Shown: positions 26,041-34,542, counted from the stretch's first letter. The stretch: 64,000 nt of DNA from EB88 sp965199135 (GCA_965199135.1 OZ240685.1:992001-1056000); one strand, 5' to 3'. Program-made: numbers and translations. Notes: generated from the letters alone by a model not told the origin.

Positions 26041-26844
26041 GTGCCGCCTACGTCCGAAACTCGCGCAATGGTCCTTCTGGCCGCAGAAATCTGCGAAGAC
26101 AAGAAGGGCACCGATACCCGCATCCTGGAACTTGATCCCGCGGACGCCGGCTTTACTGACTTTTTCCTGATCACCTCCGGCAACAACACCCGGCAGACCG
26201 GCGCCATCGCCGACGAGATCGAGCTGCGCATGAAGCGCGAGTTCGGCACCTATGCCAAGAGTGTGGAAGGCCGTCGCAGCGGGGAGTGGATCCTGCTCGA
26301 CTACGTCGACTTCGTGGTGCACATCTTCACCGAAGAGACGCGCGAATACTACGACATCGAACGGCTGCGCAAGTCTGCGCGCTCGCTCGGCACAGCCGAG
26401 CTGTCTGCAGCGCTGCGCGAGAAGACTGAAGCCGCGCGCAAAAAGGGTTCCACCAGGAAGGCGCTCCCTGCAGATACGAGCGACGGCAATACCAAGCCTG
26501 CCGAGACGAAGCCCATGCCACCCGCGAAAAAAGCCGCAAAGAAAGCTCCGGCGAAGGCCCTGGCAAAAGCTCCTGCCAAGAAAGCTCCGGCCAAGAAGGC
26601 GCCGGCCAAGAAGGCGGCGGCCAAGAAGAATGCACCTGCGAAAGCAGTGGCAAAGAAGGCCGCTGGCAAGAAAGCACCTGCGAAAGCAGCCACAAAGAAG
26701 GCTCCAGCCAAGAAGACGGCAGCCAAGTCTCCCGTGAAGTCCGCGGCAAAGAAGGTTGCTGCGAATGCAACCGACACCTCGCGCAAGGCGCTCGGCACGG
26801 GCACGAAGAGCACGCGCAGGCAGCTCCCTTCGTCAACGAGCTAG
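26041..26844 (+). CDS. rsfS: Ribosomal silencing factor RsfS with C-terminal histone-H1-like tail
   Basis: Residues 1-120 are a normal RsfS, which binds ribosomal protein uL14 and blocks subunit joining: AAEICEDKKGTDTRILEL, TDFFLITSGNNTRQTGAIADEI, GEWILLDYVDFVVHIFTEETREYYDIERL. RsfS proteins usually end there (about 105-130 residues). This one continues for about 140 residues of Lys/Ala/Pro repeats (PAKKAPAKKAPAKK type) with a Ser/Thr/Arg-rich end, much like eukaryotic histone H1 or bacterial H1-like tails. The frame is uninterrupted, with no sign of fusion junction or frameshift. Start is GTG; an ATG nine codons in would also keep the domain. It lies four bases after nadD. Confidence 0.93.
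   Translation: MPPTSETRAMVLLAAEICEDKKGTDTRILELDPADAGFTDFFLITSGNNTRQTGAIADEIELRMKREFGTYAKSVEGRRSGEWILLDYVDFVVHIFTEETREYYDIERLRKSARSLGTAELSAALREKTEAARKKGSTRKALPADTSDGNTKPAETKPMPPAKKAAKKAPAKALAKAPAKKAPAKKAPAKKAAAKKNAPAKAVAKKAAGKKAPAKAATKKAPAKKTAAKSPVKSAAKKVAANATDTSRKALGTGTKSTRRQLPSSTS
26512..26760 (+). repeat. Degenerate 15-bp coding repeats (A-P-A-K-K units)
   Basis: Imperfect tandem copies of a GCTCCGGCCAAGAAG-like 15-mer encode APAKK/AAAKK pentapeptides in the RsfS tail. The clearest run is 26571-26630. Such arrays can vary in copy number between strains. Confidence 0.7.
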
Positions 26845-26962
26845 CAGCACACTGACGGCTCTTTTCGGGGAGCCATCATTCCTGAGCGAAGCGGTGCATT
26901 TGCGGTTGCCTCGGCGCGTTCTTTCGCGCTTCTGAAAGTGCTTCCCCCGCTACAATCGCCGC

Positions 26963-27253
26963 ATGTTCCTTCATAATTTCTCGTTCCGCTGGAAGCCCGG
27001 CATTACCGATGCCGAGATCGCAGAAGTACGCGCGGCCATCCTCGACCTCCAGGGCAAGATTCCCGGGCTGCTCTCTGCCCATGCGGGCATCAACATCTCG
27101 CCGCGTGGTGGGGGCTACACCTTCGGCGGCACCATGCAGTTCCCGGACCGTGCCGCGCTGGACGCGTATAACGACCATCCCGTCCACCAGGCGCTCCTTC
27201 CGCGTATCCTGCCCCTGCTCGACAGCGCTATCGAAGTTGATTTCGAGAGCTGA
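26963..27253 (+). CDS. Dabb (stress-responsive A/B barrel) domain protein
   Basis: This single-domain protein of 96 residues begins MFLHNFSFRWKPGITDAEIAEV, with the Dabb hallmarks of an initial beta strand with His followed by a K-P-G-x-T-D-A-E-I helix, then AGINISPRGGGYTFGGTMQFPDRAALDAYNDHPVHQ. Dabb proteins are dimeric ferredoxin-like folds; plant members are salt-stress induced and some are polyketide cyclases, while bacterial roles are mostly unknown. It stands alone on the plus strand with gaps of about 110-135 bp on each side. Confidence 0.85.
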   Translation: MFLHNFSFRWKPGITDAEIAEVRAAILDLQGKIPGLLSAHAGINISPRGGGYTFGGTMQFPDRAALDAYNDHPVHQALLPRILPLLDSAIEVDFES

Positions 27254-27388
27254 GCCTGCTGGGTGTCTGGCTTTCACGACGCGGAGCGTTACTCGATTGT
27301 CATCAACATGATGGCAACTTCATCTCTGAAGATTCGATTTGCGGAACCCTGGGGCCATCGGACCTAACACTTGGAGGCCCCACCCCGT

Positions 27389-29014
27389 ATGCGTTTCCGT
27401 CTGTTTCTCCCCTGTCTGACGCTTGCCGCCGTCTCGATCAGCATCCCCTGCCAAAGCGACGCGCAGATCAGTCTCTCCGACCTGCATCTTGAGTCTGCTC
27501 TGCCGTGGTCCAGTGCCGGCAACGGCGCAACCAACGATCACTGGTCGACCAACGAGTTCATTCTCAGCCCTTACACCATGCCCTACGTCAACCTCCGCTG
27601 GATGTTTACTGCAGCGGACACCGTGCAGGGAACGCCCACTGTCGAAGGCAATGCCGTGTATATCGCGGACAACGCCGGCGATGTCTACCAGTTGAATGCG
27701 GCGACCGGCAAGCCGAACTGGACCGTCAGCCTGCCCACCTACTCTGGCGATCCGATGGCCTACTCGCGCAATGCAGTGGCGATCGGCACCAAGGATGTCA
27801 TCCTTGGCGACCAGGACTCTGCGACCCTCTACTCGCTGTCAAAGACCGATGGGTCGCTGCTGTGGAAGGTCTCGCTCGATACAGCCGAAGGCGCCTTTGT
27901 TACTTCTTCCGCCGTGATCGTCAATGGCGTCGTTTATGTTGGTGTGTCGTCGCAGCAGGAGACACTTGCCACCAAGGACCCGAACTTCGTGCCCACTTTC
28001 CGCGGCTCGGTTGTGGCGCTCGACGAGAAGACCGGAACCATGCTCTGGAAGACCTACGATATGCCGGCCGGGTACACCGGGGGCGCGGTCTGGGAGTCGA
28101 ACCTCGCGGTCGACACGGCGCGCAACGCGGTCTTCGTCACCACGGGCAACAACTACTCCGTACCTGCGTCGGTGGCTGCCTGCCAGACGGCGGCTGGCAA
28201 TGACAACGTCGCACTCGACGCGTGTCTCTCGCCGGACGACCACGTGGACTCGGTCCTCTCGCTCAACATGAAGTCAGGCGCCGTGAACTGGTCGCAGCGC
28301 TTCACCCATGCGGACACCTGGACCACGGCCTGCGAGTCCTACAACAAGAGCGCGCAGTCGCCGTGCCCGACGCCCACCGGCCTCGACACCGACTTCGGCG
28401 CAGGCCCGAACCTCTTCACCGTGACGCAGAATGGCGCCGAGGTGGACGCGGTTGGCGCGGGCCAGAAGAGTGGCGCGTACTTCACCATGAACCGCGACAC
28501 CGGTGCGATTCTCTGGGGCACGCAGGTCGGCCCGGACGGGGTTGTGGGCGGTATCCAGTGGGGCACGGCCACCGACAACCAGCGCATCTACGTGCCGAAT
28601 GCGAATTCCTTCTACGTCGAAACCACGCTGATCCCGTCCGGCGTGAAGACCAATGGCGGCTTCTGGTCGGCGCTCGATAAGAACACCGGCCAGATCCTGT
28701 GGCAGACCCCGAGCACCGCGCCAGCGCCGCAGAGCAACGGGTTGCGCCTGCCGCCACCGCCTGCCGGTGGCGCCACTGCCACGGTCGAGGGATCGCTCAG
28801 CATCGCAAACGGTGTGGTCTACGGCGAAGACTCTGCCGGTACCTTTGTCGCGCTCGATGCGGTCACCGGCAAGCTGCTGCGCTCCTTCAACTCGGGAGGC
28901 GCCGGCACAGCAGGACCTGCAATCTCGGACGGCGTTCTCTACTGGACCTCGGGCGACGACGGCTACGGCCCGAAGAGCCAGAATGTGTATGCCTTCTGGG
29001 TCGGTCTGCAGTAA
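27389..29014 (+). CDS. Secreted PQQ-type beta-propeller protein
   Basis: The start is the ATG at 27389, with TTGGAGG (27371-27377) upstream, giving 541 residues and a signal peptide (FLPCLTLAAVSISIPCQSDAQ). Repeats of the quinoprotein-propeller type follow, with phrases such as VYQLNAATGKPNWTVSL, LYSLSKTDGSLLWKVSLD, VALDEKTGTMLWKTYDMP, FTMNRDTGAILWGTQVG and FVALDAVTGKLLRSFNSGG. The layout resembles polyvinyl-alcohol dehydrogenase and BamB-like propellers, but no cytochrome c motif (CxxCH) is present and no PQQ ligands could be confirmed. Catalysis is therefore open; it could be a binding or scaffold protein. It is followed by a strong terminator, then a GH6 cellulase gene. Confidence 0.82.
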   Translation: MRFRLFLPCLTLAAVSISIPCQSDAQISLSDLHLESALPWSSAGNGATNDHWSTNEFILSPYTMPYVNLRWMFTAADTVQGTPTVEGNAVYIADNAGDVYQLNAATGKPNWTVSLPTYSGDPMAYSRNAVAIGTKDVILGDQDSATLYSLSKTDGSLLWKVSLDTAEGAFVTSSAVIVNGVVYVGVSSQQETLATKDPNFVPTFRGSVVALDEKTGTMLWKTYDMPAGYTGGAVWESNLAVDTARNAVFVTTGNNYSVPASVAACQTAAGNDNVALDACLSPDDHVDSVLSLNMKSGAVNWSQRFTHADTWTTACESYNKSAQSPCPTPTGLDTDFGAGPNLFTVTQNGAEVDAVGAGQKSGAYFTMNRDTGAILWGTQVGPDGVVGGIQWGTATDNQRIYVPNANSFYVETTLIPSGVKTNGGFWSALDKNTGQILWQTPSTAPAPQSNGLRLPPPPAGGATATVEGSLSIANGVVYGEDSAGTFVALDAVTGKLLRSFNSGGAGTAGPAISDGVLYWTSGDDGYGPKSQNVYAFWVGLQ

Positions 29015-29036
29015 GTCCCGGTCCCCCAACGTTCTG

Positions 29037-29069
29037 AAGCGGCGGAGCCCATCCGCCGCTTTCTTTTTT
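29037..29069 (+). terminator. Rho-independent terminator after the propeller gene
   Basis: AAGCGGCGGA (29037-29046) and TCCGCCGCTT (29052-29061) form a perfect ten-base-pair stem with a five-base loop. It is followed by TTTCTTTTTT, 23 bases after the stop codon. Confidence 0.9.
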
Positions 29070-29212
29070 GCAGCAAGCGCCGCAACGCGTTGAGATGCCC
29101 GCTGTCTTGACACCCCCGCGGAGGCGCGCCTATAAGGTTCGGGCCCTGGCAGCAGGCACAATCTCCGGCCCGGGATGCGTTTCCTGCTGAGCTGTCCAGT
29201 ATGACCACCCAG

Positions 29213-29247
29213 AGAACCACCCAAGAGAACCATCCAGGAGAACCACC
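29213..29247 (+). repeat. 13-bp repeats in the GH6 leader overlapping its ribosome site
   Basis: Units AGAACCACCCAAG, AGAACCATCCAGG and AGAACCACC directly precede the ATG. The last junction creates AGGAG (29236-29240), the ribosome site, so the array is part of the translation-initiation region. Confidence 0.65.
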
Positions 29248-30600
29248 ATGCAAAGCTCGCTCCCCCGTCAGGCTGTCACCTCCTGCCTTGCGGCCGCTGC
29301 CGTGCTCACCGGCTTCGGTACACAGCTCCACGCGCAGGCGAACGCGCCAGCCCGCTCCCTTCCCGCAAACACCCGCTTTTATGTCCCTCCCGCGGCTGCA
29401 GGTGCGGAACCCCAGGTCGTCCAGCTGGCGCTTGGGGGGCAGTGGCAGAGTGCCTTCATGCTTGCCTCGATGGAGCTGACGCCTCAGGCAGTATGGCTCA
29501 CCAGCGGCACACCTGCAGCCGTGGGTACACAGGTGCAGTCCGTGGTCGAAGGAGCCGCTGGCCAGCAGGCCGTGCCTGTGATGGTGCTCTACAACATTCC
29601 CGGCCGAGACTGCGGCAGCTACTCTGCCGGGGGCGCCGAGAACACCCCTGCCTATGAGGCCTGGATCGATGCGATCGCGCAGGGTCTTGGCAACAGCAAG
29701 GCTGTGCTGATCCTCGAGCCCGATGCGATTGCCAATCTGCCCAGTGACTGCGGGTATCCCGCTACCGTGGATGCCACACAACTGACGGCGGATCGGTACA
29801 CGCAGCTCAACTACGCCGTCAGCACGCTCGAAGCCCGGGCGCCGAGCGCTCTGGTGTACCTGGACGCCGGCAACAGCAACTGGCAGGCCGTGGGCACCAT
29901 TGCCGCGCGCCTGGTGACGGCAGGCCTCGCCCATGCACAGGGGTTCTTCTCGAACGTGTCGAACTTTCGCGAGTCCACGTACGAGGGGAAGTTCGACACC
30001 TGGGTCTCCGAGTGCGTCGCCTTCGCCAGCAACCCGGCGGACGGGGGATGGCGGCTTGGCAACTATAGCTACTGCGCCAGCCAGTACTACTCGCCGGATG
30101 GCCCGGTCAATCCGGATGACATCACAACGTGGAAATACAGCGACGAGTGGTATGCCGCGAGCCTGGGCAGCGCTGTCGCCTCGACCCACTTCGTGCTGGA
30201 TACGAGCCGCAACGGGCAGGGGCCGCTGAGCACCGCCGGCTACGCAGGCACCCCCTACAATCAGCCTGCTGCCGTGGTCGCAACGCTGGCCGGCGGCAGC
30301 TGGTGCAATCCCCCGGGACGCGGACTTGGCTTGCGCCCCACCGCAAACACCGGCTACCCGTTGCTCGATGCGGTGCTCTGGATCAAGACGCCCGGACAGT
30401 CCGACGGCACGTGCGACGCTGCCGGCGGCGCACGTGCCTGGGACTACACGGCCTACACGGAGGCCGGGTGGCCGAACACCCCTGCAGCCCAGGCGACATT
30501 TGACCCGCTATGGGGCGTGATGGATCCGGCTGCCGGAGCATGGTTCCCTCAGCAGGCCCTGCAGCTTGCGCAGCAGGCGAACCCTCCGCTGCCCTTCTAG
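29248..30600 (+). CDS. Glycoside hydrolase family 6 (cellulase/cellobiohydrolase)
   Basis: The exported 450-residue enzyme has a signal peptide (AVTSCLAAAAVLTGFGTQLHAQ). GH6 landmarks are VLYNIPGRDCGSYSAGG (114-129; Asp-121 is the expected acid catalyst), ILEPDAIANL (155-164; Asp-159), FVLDTSRNGQGP, WCNPPGRGLG and LLDAVLWIKTPGQSDGTCD. GH6 enzymes cleave beta-1,4-glucan with inversion, as endoglucanases or cellobiohydrolases; the loops that decide this cannot be judged by eye. No cellulose-binding module or linker is present. AGGAG lies seven bases before the ATG. It is monocistronic, with short repeats in the leader. Confidence 0.93.
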   Translation: MQSSLPRQAVTSCLAAAAVLTGFGTQLHAQANAPARSLPANTRFYVPPAAAGAEPQVVQLALGGQWQSAFMLASMELTPQAVWLTSGTPAAVGTQVQSVVEGAAGQQAVPVMVLYNIPGRDCGSYSAGGAENTPAYEAWIDAIAQGLGNSKAVLILEPDAIANLPSDCGYPATVDATQLTADRYTQLNYAVSTLEARAPSALVYLDAGNSNWQAVGTIAARLVTAGLAHAQGFFSNVSNFRESTYEGKFDTWVSECVAFASNPADGGWRLGNYSYCASQYYSPDGPVNPDDITTWKYSDEWYAASLGSAVASTHFVLDTSRNGQGPLSTAGYAGTPYNQPAAVVATLAGGSWCNPPGRGLGLRPTANTGYPLLDAVLWIKTPGQSDGTCDAAGGARAWDYTAYTEAGWPNTPAAQATFDPLWGVMDPAAGAWFPQQALQLAQQANPPLPF

Positions 30601-30847
30601 CGGGATGCAGCTGCGGGCAGAGAAGCCGACGCGTTCCGATCGCGTTGGCTCACCTCGCTGCGCGTGTTGAGCAGCAGAGAAACACATGAAGCCGGGAGTT
30701 CACGCCGAGCGATCCGACCCTGCATGCCCCTGTTTCCTCAACAGACGAAGGCTCTTTGCGGGCTGAAGCGACGATCGCAGTCTCCCGGGCGCCATGGGGT
30801 CGCGTTTCCGCGTCTTACCGGGGAGAGATCTGCAAGGAGAACCCCTC

Positions 30848-31954
30848 GTGAAAAAAGCTTTCGGCTACGCCGCCAAACATTCCTTTAGCCGGCTCAAGCC
30901 ACTCGCCTTTGACCGTGACGACCCGAAGTCAAACGAAGTAGAGATCGACGTACTGTTCTGCGGAGTTTGCCACTCCGATATTCACCAGGCCAAGAACGAG
31001 TGGGGCAACACCGTGTATCCCTGCATGCCCGGCCATGAGGTGGTTGGCCGTGTGGCATCTGTAGGCGGCTCGGTTACAAAACACAAGGTCGGCGATATGG
31101 TCGGCGTGGGCTGCATGATCGACTCCTGTCGGGAATGCGAAGCCTGCAAGGCGGGCGACCAGAATTACTGCGAGGGCCCGAACAGCTGGCTCGCGACTTA
31201 CAACGGCCCCATGATGCCAGCCAAGCAGTCTCCCACAGGCAAGAACTCGTACGGCCGCGACAACACTTATGGCGGCTACTCCACGTCGATCGTGGTGCCC
31301 GAGGATTTTGTTCTCCAGATCCCCGCGAACCTGAAGCCGGAAGTGGCCGCGCCCATTCTTTGCGCCGGCGTTACCACCTATTCGCCGATGAAGCACTGGG
31401 GTGTGAAGAAGGGCGACAAGGTCGGGATCGTCGGCTTTGGCGGCCTGGGAGATATGGCGGCGAAGCTTGCTATCGCCATGGGTGCAGAGGTGTTCCTCTT
31501 CACCACTGTTGATGAAAAGCTCGAGGAGGCCACGCGCCTGGGAGCAACCGGCATCCTCGAGGACGACAAGGATGCACTCGCCGAACACAAGAGTTCGTTC
31601 GACTTCATCCTCTCGACGATCCCCGAGAAACACGACGTCAACCCGTTTATCCCGCTGCTGAAGCGTGACAAGGCGCTGGTTGTTGTCGGCGCGCTTGAGC
31701 CACTTGCCCCAATCAACAACATGCAGGTCGCCTTCCAGCGCAAGAGTGTTGGCGGATCACTGATCGGCAACCTTGCAGAAACCCAGGAGGTCCTGGACTT
31801 CTGCGCCGAACACAACATCGGCCCCGACATCCAGGTCATTCCAATTCAGCAGATCAACGATGCCTATGACAAGGTGGAGGATGGAGAGGTGCGTTTCCGC
31901 TACGTGATCGACATCGCCACGCTCAAGCAGGAGCAGGCTGAAGCAGCAGCATAA
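30848..31954 (+). CDS. Zinc-dependent NAD(P)H alcohol dehydrogenase (YahK/cinnamyl-ADH type)
   Basis: The start is GTG with AAGGAG eight bases upstream, giving 368 residues; the longer frame from 30794 lacks a ribosome site. Catalytic zinc ligands are Cys-38 and His-63 (CGVCHSD, PGHEVVG). Structural zinc is bound by the four Cys of CRECEACKAGDQNYC (94-108). The Rossmann loop is GIVGFGGLGDMAAKLA. The architecture matches the broad-specificity aldehyde reductases of the CAD/YahK family, which reduce aldehydes with NADPH. It is followed by a bidirectional terminator; no pathway partner is adjacent. Confidence 0.93.
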   Translation: MKKAFGYAAKHSFSRLKPLAFDRDDPKSNEVEIDVLFCGVCHSDIHQAKNEWGNTVYPCMPGHEVVGRVASVGGSVTKHKVGDMVGVGCMIDSCRECEACKAGDQNYCEGPNSWLATYNGPMMPAKQSPTGKNSYGRDNTYGGYSTSIVVPEDFVLQIPANLKPEVAAPILCAGVTTYSPMKHWGVKKGDKVGIVGFGGLGDMAAKLAIAMGAEVFLFTTVDEKLEEATRLGATGILEDDKDALAEHKSSFDFILSTIPEKHDVNPFIPLLKRDKALVVVGALEPLAPINNMQVAFQRKSVGGSLIGNLAETQEVLDFCAEHNIGPDIQVIPIQQINDAYDKVEDGEVRFRYVIDIATLKQEQAEAAA

Positions 31955-31969
31955 CTTCAACCAAAGACA

Positions 31970-31992
31970 ACGGGAGGCGCCAGGCCTCCCGT
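31970..31992. terminator. Hairpin between convergent genes
   Basis: ACGGGAGGC (31970-31978) and GCCTCCCGT (31984-31992) pair perfectly with loop GCCAG. It lies 16 bp past the dehydrogenase stop and 19 bp past the stop of the opposing gene. No long T-tract is present. Confidence 0.6.
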
Positions 31993-32010
31993 GCTCTGCG
32001 AACGGGACAA

Positions 32011-32328
32011 TTACTTCCCGGAAGAAAGCGCCTCGCCCAGTTCCTTGACATGCTTCATGTCGCCCTTTTCTTCGTCGCCGGCTACGGCAATCGTGTCCTT
32101 GCCGAGCTTCTTCAGCAGTGTCTGGATTGCTTCGCCGTCCTGCTCCTTCGCTGCAAGCAGCTTCTTGAGCTTGCCGAGGTCGGTGACGACCTTCTTCACG
32201 CCATCGTGCTCGTGCTTCGAGAGATACTCTTCCCAGCCTTCGATGTTCTTGGTGGCCTGGTCGGCGCTCATCTGCTCGGGTCCCTTGTGCAGGGCTTCAA
32301 TCGTGGTCTTGAAACGTGTGGTGGACAT
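32011..32328 (-). CDS. Small helical hypothetical protein
   Basis: The 105-residue soluble protein (MSTTRFKTTIEALHKGPEQ...) is rich in Lys, Glu and Ala, with no signal peptide. Helical phrases NIEGWEEYLSKHEHDGVKKVV and LGKLKKLLAAKEQDGEAIQTLLKKLG suggest a compact helical domain. No known family was recognised. It is transcribed away from rlmH with a 150-bp intergenic region, and ends at a shared hairpin with the alcohol dehydrogenase gene. Confidence 0.75.
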   Translation of the reverse strand: MSTTRFKTTIEALHKGPEQMSADQATKNIEGWEEYLSKHEHDGVKKVVTDLGKLKKLLAAKEQDGEAIQTLLKKLGKDTIAVAGDEEKGDMKHVKELGEALSSGK

Positions 32329-32479
32329 CGTGTCTGGCTCCTTGGGGGTATGGTCGCTTCCTCAACGTCTGATGCCCTTGCCGGGAGACACTTCGCCGAG
32401 CCGGAAAGCTCGCATTCACCGCACAGAATGTAAAGATTGTGCTCGGTAAGCAACCGGGAGGAAAGGGGTCGGGTAACAG

Positions 32480-32926
32480 ATGAAGCTCCAGCTCGCATCG
32501 ATCGCGCCGCGGCCCGGCACCGGCCCCTTGCAGCAGGTGCTCGATCTGTACCTTGCCCGCGCCTCAGCCTATCTACAGGTGGAGGCGCCAGTCTTTCGTT
32601 CGGAGGCGGCGTTCTTCGAGGGCCTTGCGAAGCAGCGGGGGCGCACCGCGCCTGCTACTGTGCTGCTCGATCCGCGAGGGAAACCAACCTCGTCAGAGCA
32701 ACTCGCGACGCTGCTCGATGCGCACAAGCAGGGCGCCACGCAGCTACTCGTCCTGGCGATCGGCCCGGCAGATGGGTGGAGCGAGCCAGCCCGAGCGAGC
32801 GCCGCCACGCTGCTATCGCTCGGCCCGATGACCCTGCCGCATGAGCTGGCGCGCGTGGTGCTCGCTGAGCAACTGTACCGCGCGCTCACCATCCTCGCCG
32901 GGCACCCCTACCACTCGGGTCATTAG
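32480..32926 (+). CDS. rlmH: 23S rRNA pseudouridine-1915 N3-methyltransferase
   Basis: RlmH is the SPOUT methyltransferase that uses SAM to methylate pseudouridine 1915 in helix 69 on assembled 70S ribosomes. The 148-residue protein has LLDPRGKPTSSEQLA near 69-83, LVLAIGPADGWS near 92-103 (RlmH usually reads IGGADG), and the C-terminal EQLYRALTILAGHPYHSGH, matching the conserved EQLYRAW.I..G.PYH end. An AGGAAAGGG stretch lies upstream of the ATG. Confidence 0.95.
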   Translation: MKLQLASIAPRPGTGPLQQVLDLYLARASAYLQVEAPVFRSEAAFFEGLAKQRGRTAPATVLLDPRGKPTSSEQLATLLDAHKQGATQLLVLAIGPADGWSEPARASAATLLSLGPMTLPHELARVVLAEQLYRALTILAGHPYHSGH

Positions 32927-32957
32927 CCCGGACGTATGTAACACCAAGAGTTACATA

Positions 32958-33485
32958 TCAGAGCTGCTCGCGTACCAGCAGCCGCACACCCTCGGTACTT
33001 GCCCCGTATACGGCATGTGCGAGGAGGCCGCCTACATGGAGAAACGCCGGCGTCTCTGCCGGTGTCGGCAATAGATCAAGAGACGGCAACACGGCCTCGC
33101 TTGCGCCAAGATACAGCGACGCACCGAATGCCGTGCCGAAACCGAAGGTCGCGGGCTTCCAGTATTCGGCCAGCAGCCCATACACGCCCCCGGCAAGTGC
33201 GCCGAAGATGTAGTGGGTCGCCGGCGCTGCGACCTTTTTCTGAGAGGCCGTCAGCGACGCGCCGGCAGCGTCTGCAACACGATCCACCACCTGGCTGTGA
33301 GCCTTCTCGTAGTTCCCAAGCTGCTGTTCCTGCTCCTCGGTAAGGCGCTGACCCGAGCCGGCGGCTTTCTCGGTGGCTCGCGTGCTTTCGATCGATGCCT
33401 TCTGGAATGCATCCATCACAACCGTTGCCAGCAGCCCGCCGGCGGCGCCTGCTGCAAAACCCTTCCATGCTGATGCTCTGCTCAT
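32958..33485 (-). CDS. DUF1440-family inner-membrane protein
   Basis: The 175-residue protein begins GFAAGAAGGLLATVVMDAFQK, a Gly/Ala-rich first helix typical of DUF1440 (YagU-like). A charged region (35-70) and hydrophobic segments near 90-108, 112-130 and 147-165 follow (HYIFGALAGGVYGLLAEYW, FGFGTAFGASLYLGASEAVLP). DUF1440 proteins are small membrane proteins linked in E. coli to acid resistance; the mechanism is unknown. It converges with rlmH, with a 31-bp gap. Confidence 0.8.
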   Translation of the reverse strand: MSRASAWKGFAAGAAGGLLATVVMDAFQKASIESTRATEKAAGSGQRLTEEQEQQLGNYEKAHSQVVDRVADAAGASLTASQKKVAAPATHYIFGALAGGVYGLLAEYWKPATFGFGTAFGASLYLGASEAVLPSLDLLPTPAETPAFLHVGGLLAHAVYGASTEGVRLLVREQL

Positions 33486-33518
33486 GCCCGGTAAGATGCC
33501 CCGCGGCCGACGACCGCG

Positions 33519-33746
33519 CTAGACAGGGAGCAGCCCCTTGCTGATCGAAGCAGAAGAACCCGCGCCATTTGCAACTCGGGCCGTCGGAGTGGTGTGCGCC
33601 CTCGTTGCAGCCTCGCGATGCGCGGTGCCTGCGACCGTCGTGAGTGTCTGTGCCTGGCAGGCATCCACCAGCATCAGCGAGAGGAGCACAAAGAGCAACA
33701 CCGCGGCCGGCAGCCAATCCGTGCGCGTAAACAGTCGCTGTGACAT
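33519..33746 (-). CDS. Small secreted or membrane-anchored protein
   Basis: The start is the ATG preceded by GGAGGG four bases upstream, giving 75 residues. One hydrophobic stretch (DWLPAAVLLFVLLSLMLVDACQAQ, about 10-33) reads as a signal peptide or anchor, and the rest is a Thr/Ala/Ser-rich polar tail. No family was recognised. The good ribosome site and signal are the evidence. It is upstream of the DUF1440 gene on the same strand and divergent from cobO. Confidence 0.55.
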   Translation of the reverse strand: MSQRLFTRTDWLPAAVLLFVLLSLMLVDACQAQTLTTVAGTAHREAATRAHTTPTARVANGAGSSASISKGLLPV

Positions 33747-33948
33747 GCACCCTCCAGGTTTCACAGGGGGAACCGGTGCGAGGGCGTGCAGCCTTCCACG
33801 CGGTACGAGACCATCGAGGTGCCAGCAGGCTGCCAAGAGGTGCAGTCACGATGCGCCGGTTGCACCGCGGTGTCAATCGTCGATGGACGACAGGTCAACA
33901 AGCGCTGCTCCTGCTCCATCGTCGGCCCGCGCGGCGCATCCAAGCGCC

Positions 33949-34542
33949 ATGCCATCCGCACCCGACCCGAAGCCCCTGCCCTCCACCGACATCACCCCTC
34001 CGCTTGACGCAGGCGAGCGGAAAGGGCTCGTCCTCATCTTCACCGGCGCGGGCAAGGGCAAGACCACAGCTGCCCTCGGCTCCGGTTTCCGCGCTGCCGG
34101 CAACGGCATGCGCGTGCTGATGCTGCAGTTCATCAAGGGCTCGTGGCATTATGGCGAGCTCGACGCCGCCGAGACCATGGGGCCCAACTTTGTCATTCGG
34201 CCGATGGGCCGCGGCTTCATCAAGGTAGGGGGCGCCGAGACTGACCCCGAAGACGTCCGGCTTATCGAGGAGTGCTGGGCCGAGGCCGAGCGCGCCATCC
34301 ACTCCGGCGACTGGGACATGGTCATTCTCGACGAGATCCTCTACGCCATCGGCTACGGCCTGCTTGACCCTGAAGTCGTCGCGGGAACCCTGGCCGCGCG
34401 GCCGCCCCTGCTCCACGTGCTGCTTACCGGCCGCAATGCCCACCCCTCGCTTGTCGCCCTTGCCGACACGGTGACGGAGATGGGGGAGCGCAAACACGCC
34501 TACACCAAGGGCATCCAGGCCCAGCGCGGCATCGAGTACTGA
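33949..34542 (+). CDS. cobO: Cob(I)yrinic acid a,c-diamide adenosyltransferase (CobO/BtuR type)
   Basis: The enzyme attaches the 5'-deoxyadenosyl group of ATP to cob(I)alamin or corrinoid precursors. The 197-residue protein has the P-loop GAGKGKTT at 33-40, with the characteristic FIKGSWHYGEL segment, DMVILDEILYAIGYGLL and VLLTGRNAHPSLVALADTVTEM. The frame extends upstream without a better start; ATG at 33949 precedes the usual N-terminal region, and an ATG near 33890 is an alternative. No other cobalamin genes are present, so it likely serves scavenged corrinoids. Its 3' end meets the SDR gene at a strong shared terminator. Confidence 0.93.
   Translation: MPSAPDPKPLPSTDITPPLDAGERKGLVLIFTGAGKGKTTAALGSGFRAAGNGMRVLMLQFIKGSWHYGELDAAETMGPNFVIRPMGRGFIKVGGAETDPEDVRLIEECWAEAERAIHSGDWDMVILDEILYAIGYGLLDPEVVAGTLAARPPLLHVLLTGRNAHPSLVALADTVTEMGERKHAYTKGIQAQRGIEY

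Noticed and set aside
26327..26836. Antisense frames opposite the RsfS tail, one of them Ala/Phe-rich and membrane-like
   Set aside because: They are complements of the APAKK repeat, which gives hydrophobic codons by chance; there is no start context.
27505..28203. Alternative frames inside the propeller gene
   Set aside because: Arg/His/Gln-rich shadow translations without motifs; the propeller frame has consistent quinoprotein repeats.
29213..29247. 13-bp repeats before the GH6 gene as a CRISPR or transposon end
   Set aside because: Directly adjacent units without spacers and no transposase; more like a local leader repeat.
33750..33870. GGGAACCGGTG and GAGACC words upstream of cobO, recalling a cobalamin riboswitch
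   Set aside because: The conserved order and spacing of the B12 riboswitch core (ACTGT, B12 box GCCACTG) are not met, and the segment is too short. A covariance-model search would decide.
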